Shown: piece after piece, positions 15,713 to 16,523 of the stretch
How the letters are laid out: each line of letters begins with the position of its first letter
Numbering within the stretch: position 1 is the stretch's first letter
From: JBGTHB01 sp041746415
GTDB lineage: Bacteria > Pseudomonadota > Gammaproteobacteria > Coxiellales > Coxiellaceae
Assembly (NCBI GenBank): GCA_041746415.1
Contig: JBGTHB010000029.1
Location: 1 to 16,523, forward strand
Length of the DNA: 16,523 nt
Direction: 5' to 3'
The notes under the pieces: model-generated
Told to the model about the DNA's origin: nothing
Database searches by the model: none
The model's input: only the letters and a program-made list of their open reading frames with translations
Made by a program: the position numbers and the translations under genes

Positions 15713-16339
15713 ATGCCGACTAAATATTACACCAACAGCCAAATCCTAGACTTTTTTTTGCGTGATATGCTTTTGGTTGGTTCTATCATGGCTGGTTTCT
15801 CTACTGATCAAGAGTTGGGTTATCATGAGCTGCTTGGCATAGAGGCGCGTTCTGTTTGGGTGACTACATTGATGGCTTGTGGTTTTGCGGCTTCCACACT
15901 GGGTATTTATAGTTGTGTGATGAGTTTTTGTAAGGCGTTATCAGCGGCGGCTGAACTTCCGCAGGAAGATCAACCAGCGGCACCTAGACGTCAGGATAGT
16001 ACGGGCTTGATGAGCGGGCGAGAAAAAGACACTGATTCAAGTTGTAAAAAAGTGGCACGAGGCTTCGCACAAGAATTACCCATTGCTGGCTTATTTGTTA
16101 AGCCGTTGGCATTAGGAAGCACAACTGCTTTGATTAAAGAACTGCTTTCTATTACGGTTGGAATTATGGCGGGCGCATTAACCACACGTTACGTTGCGGG
16201 TTCAGTCAAGCTTGATACAGAACAACAAGCATTTGGCATGTTGTTTTCTTTGTTATTTATTGGTGTCTTACGCGCTATGTTTAATGGGGCTAAAGTAGCG
16301 CATGAGGCATGTGTTAAATCGCCTGCACTGGGCATGTAA
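15713..16339 (+). CDS. Unrecognised four-helix membrane protein
   Basis: A 208-residue protein that I do not recognise. Four hydrophobic segments are visible (about 14-30, 47-73, 136-163 and 172-193). A long polar loop (about 76-125) is rich in Pro, Gln, Asp, Arg and Ser. Helices 1-2 and helices 3-4 might be two hairpins either side of a cytosolic or periplasmic loop. It has no signal peptide and no enzymatic motif. The ATG is preceded by CAGGA about 8 bases upstream. It is a monocistronic gene between the divergent pilin gene and tRNA-Lys. Small polytopic proteins of this kind are common in intracellular gammaproteobacteria, but a role as an effector or otherwise cannot be supported. Confidence 0.75.
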   Translation: MPTKYYTNSQILDFFLRDMLLVGSIMAGFSTDQELGYHELLGIEARSVWVTTLMACGFAASTLGIYSCVMSFCKALSAAAELPQEDQPAAPRRQDSTGLMSGREKDTDSSCKKVARGFAQELPIAGLFVKPLALGSTTALIKELLSITVGIMAGALTTRYVAGSVKLDTEQQAFGMLFSLLFIGVLRAMFNGAKVAHEACVKSPALGM

Positions 16340-16475
16340 ACATTTCGTTATAGCAACCAACATGATGTAACTTATGGAAAAAACGCTTGTCATTTAGCTG
16401 AGAATCAGTATTATTGGTTTTTCTTGCGTTGCTAATTGGCAATGCAGAAATATAGCAATGTATCAGAAAAACATT

Positions 16476-16523
16476 GGGTCGTTAGCTCAGTCGGTAGAGC
16501 AGTTGGCTTTTAACCAATTGGTC
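16476..16523 (+). tRNA. tRNA-Lys(UUU), 3' part cut by the window edge
   Basis: GGGTCGTTAGCTCAG starts the acceptor stem and D arm; the anticodon stem GTTGG/CCAAT encloses loop CTTTTAA with anticodon TTT. The sequence is nearly identical to the 5' two-thirds of bacterial tRNA-Lys; the variable loop, T arm and acceptor end lie beyond the window. The 136 bases upstream (16340-16475) hold no gene; no convincing promoter or terminator was found in them. Confidence 0.95.

Noticed and set aside
16340..16475. A promoter for tRNA-Lys (TTGCTA with TATAGC, 16-base spacing) or a terminator for the gene before it
   Set aside because: Several equally weak box pairs can be drawn, and no stem followed by a T-run is present.

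Overview
The window is moderately AT-rich chromosomal DNA from a gammaproteobacterium. The order rpsT (divergent) / murJ-ribF ... ileS-lspA with a type IV pilin gene nearby is the conserved gammaproteobacterial arrangement (compare E. coli rpsT/ribF-ileS-lspA and Pseudomonas rpsT/murJ-ribF-ileS-lspA-fkpB-ispH-pilE). AT richness, a GIN-domain lipoprotein and a metabolite:H+ symporter-like protein would fit Legionellales or a relative, but this placement is an inference and no database was searched.

Layout. Positions 1-3800 hold a repeat (2-152), rpsT on the minus strand with its own promoter and a candidate terminator, then a plus-strand operon murJ-ribF-lipoprotein ending in a strong intrinsic terminator (3775-3803). 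An inverted copy of the repeat (3914-4064) follows. Positions 4084-9119 hold a tight three-gene operon: a 988-residue fusion of an MFS transporter, a PP2C/SpoIIE phosphatase and an RsbW-like HATPase kinase; a single-domain STAS protein; and an NCS2 (UraA-fold) permease with an extra C-terminal domain that looks like a decayed HATPase. A 200-base intergenic region with two hairpins, one carrying a perfect DnaA box, separates this from a minus-strand pair (9319-11714): an AstE/aspartoacylase-family protein and an MFS transporter with a 4-base overlap. Core genes resume with ileS-lspA (11882-15203), a convergent type IV pilin gene, an unrecognised four-helix membrane protein, and the first 48 bases of a tRNA-Lys(UUU) gene at the right edge.

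How the genes work together. The core genes serve translation (S20, IleRS, tRNA-Lys), envelope assembly (MurJ lipid II flippase, LspA signal peptidase II) and flavin cofactor synthesis (RibF). The roughly 8.8 kb between ribF and ileS, which are normally adjacent, is accessory. Its most interesting part is the 4084-9119 operon. It has every element of a partner-switching circuit (kinase, phosphatase, STAS antagonist) but no sigma factor. Instead it has transporters at both ends. The proposal here (inference) is that the MFS-fused enzyme senses or transports a solute, sets the phosphorylation state of the STAS protein, and the STAS protein docks on the HATPase-like tail of the permease to control transport. 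NCS2 and SLC26/SulP share a membrane fold, and SLC26/SulP carry a cis-acting STAS domain, which makes this idea structurally plausible.
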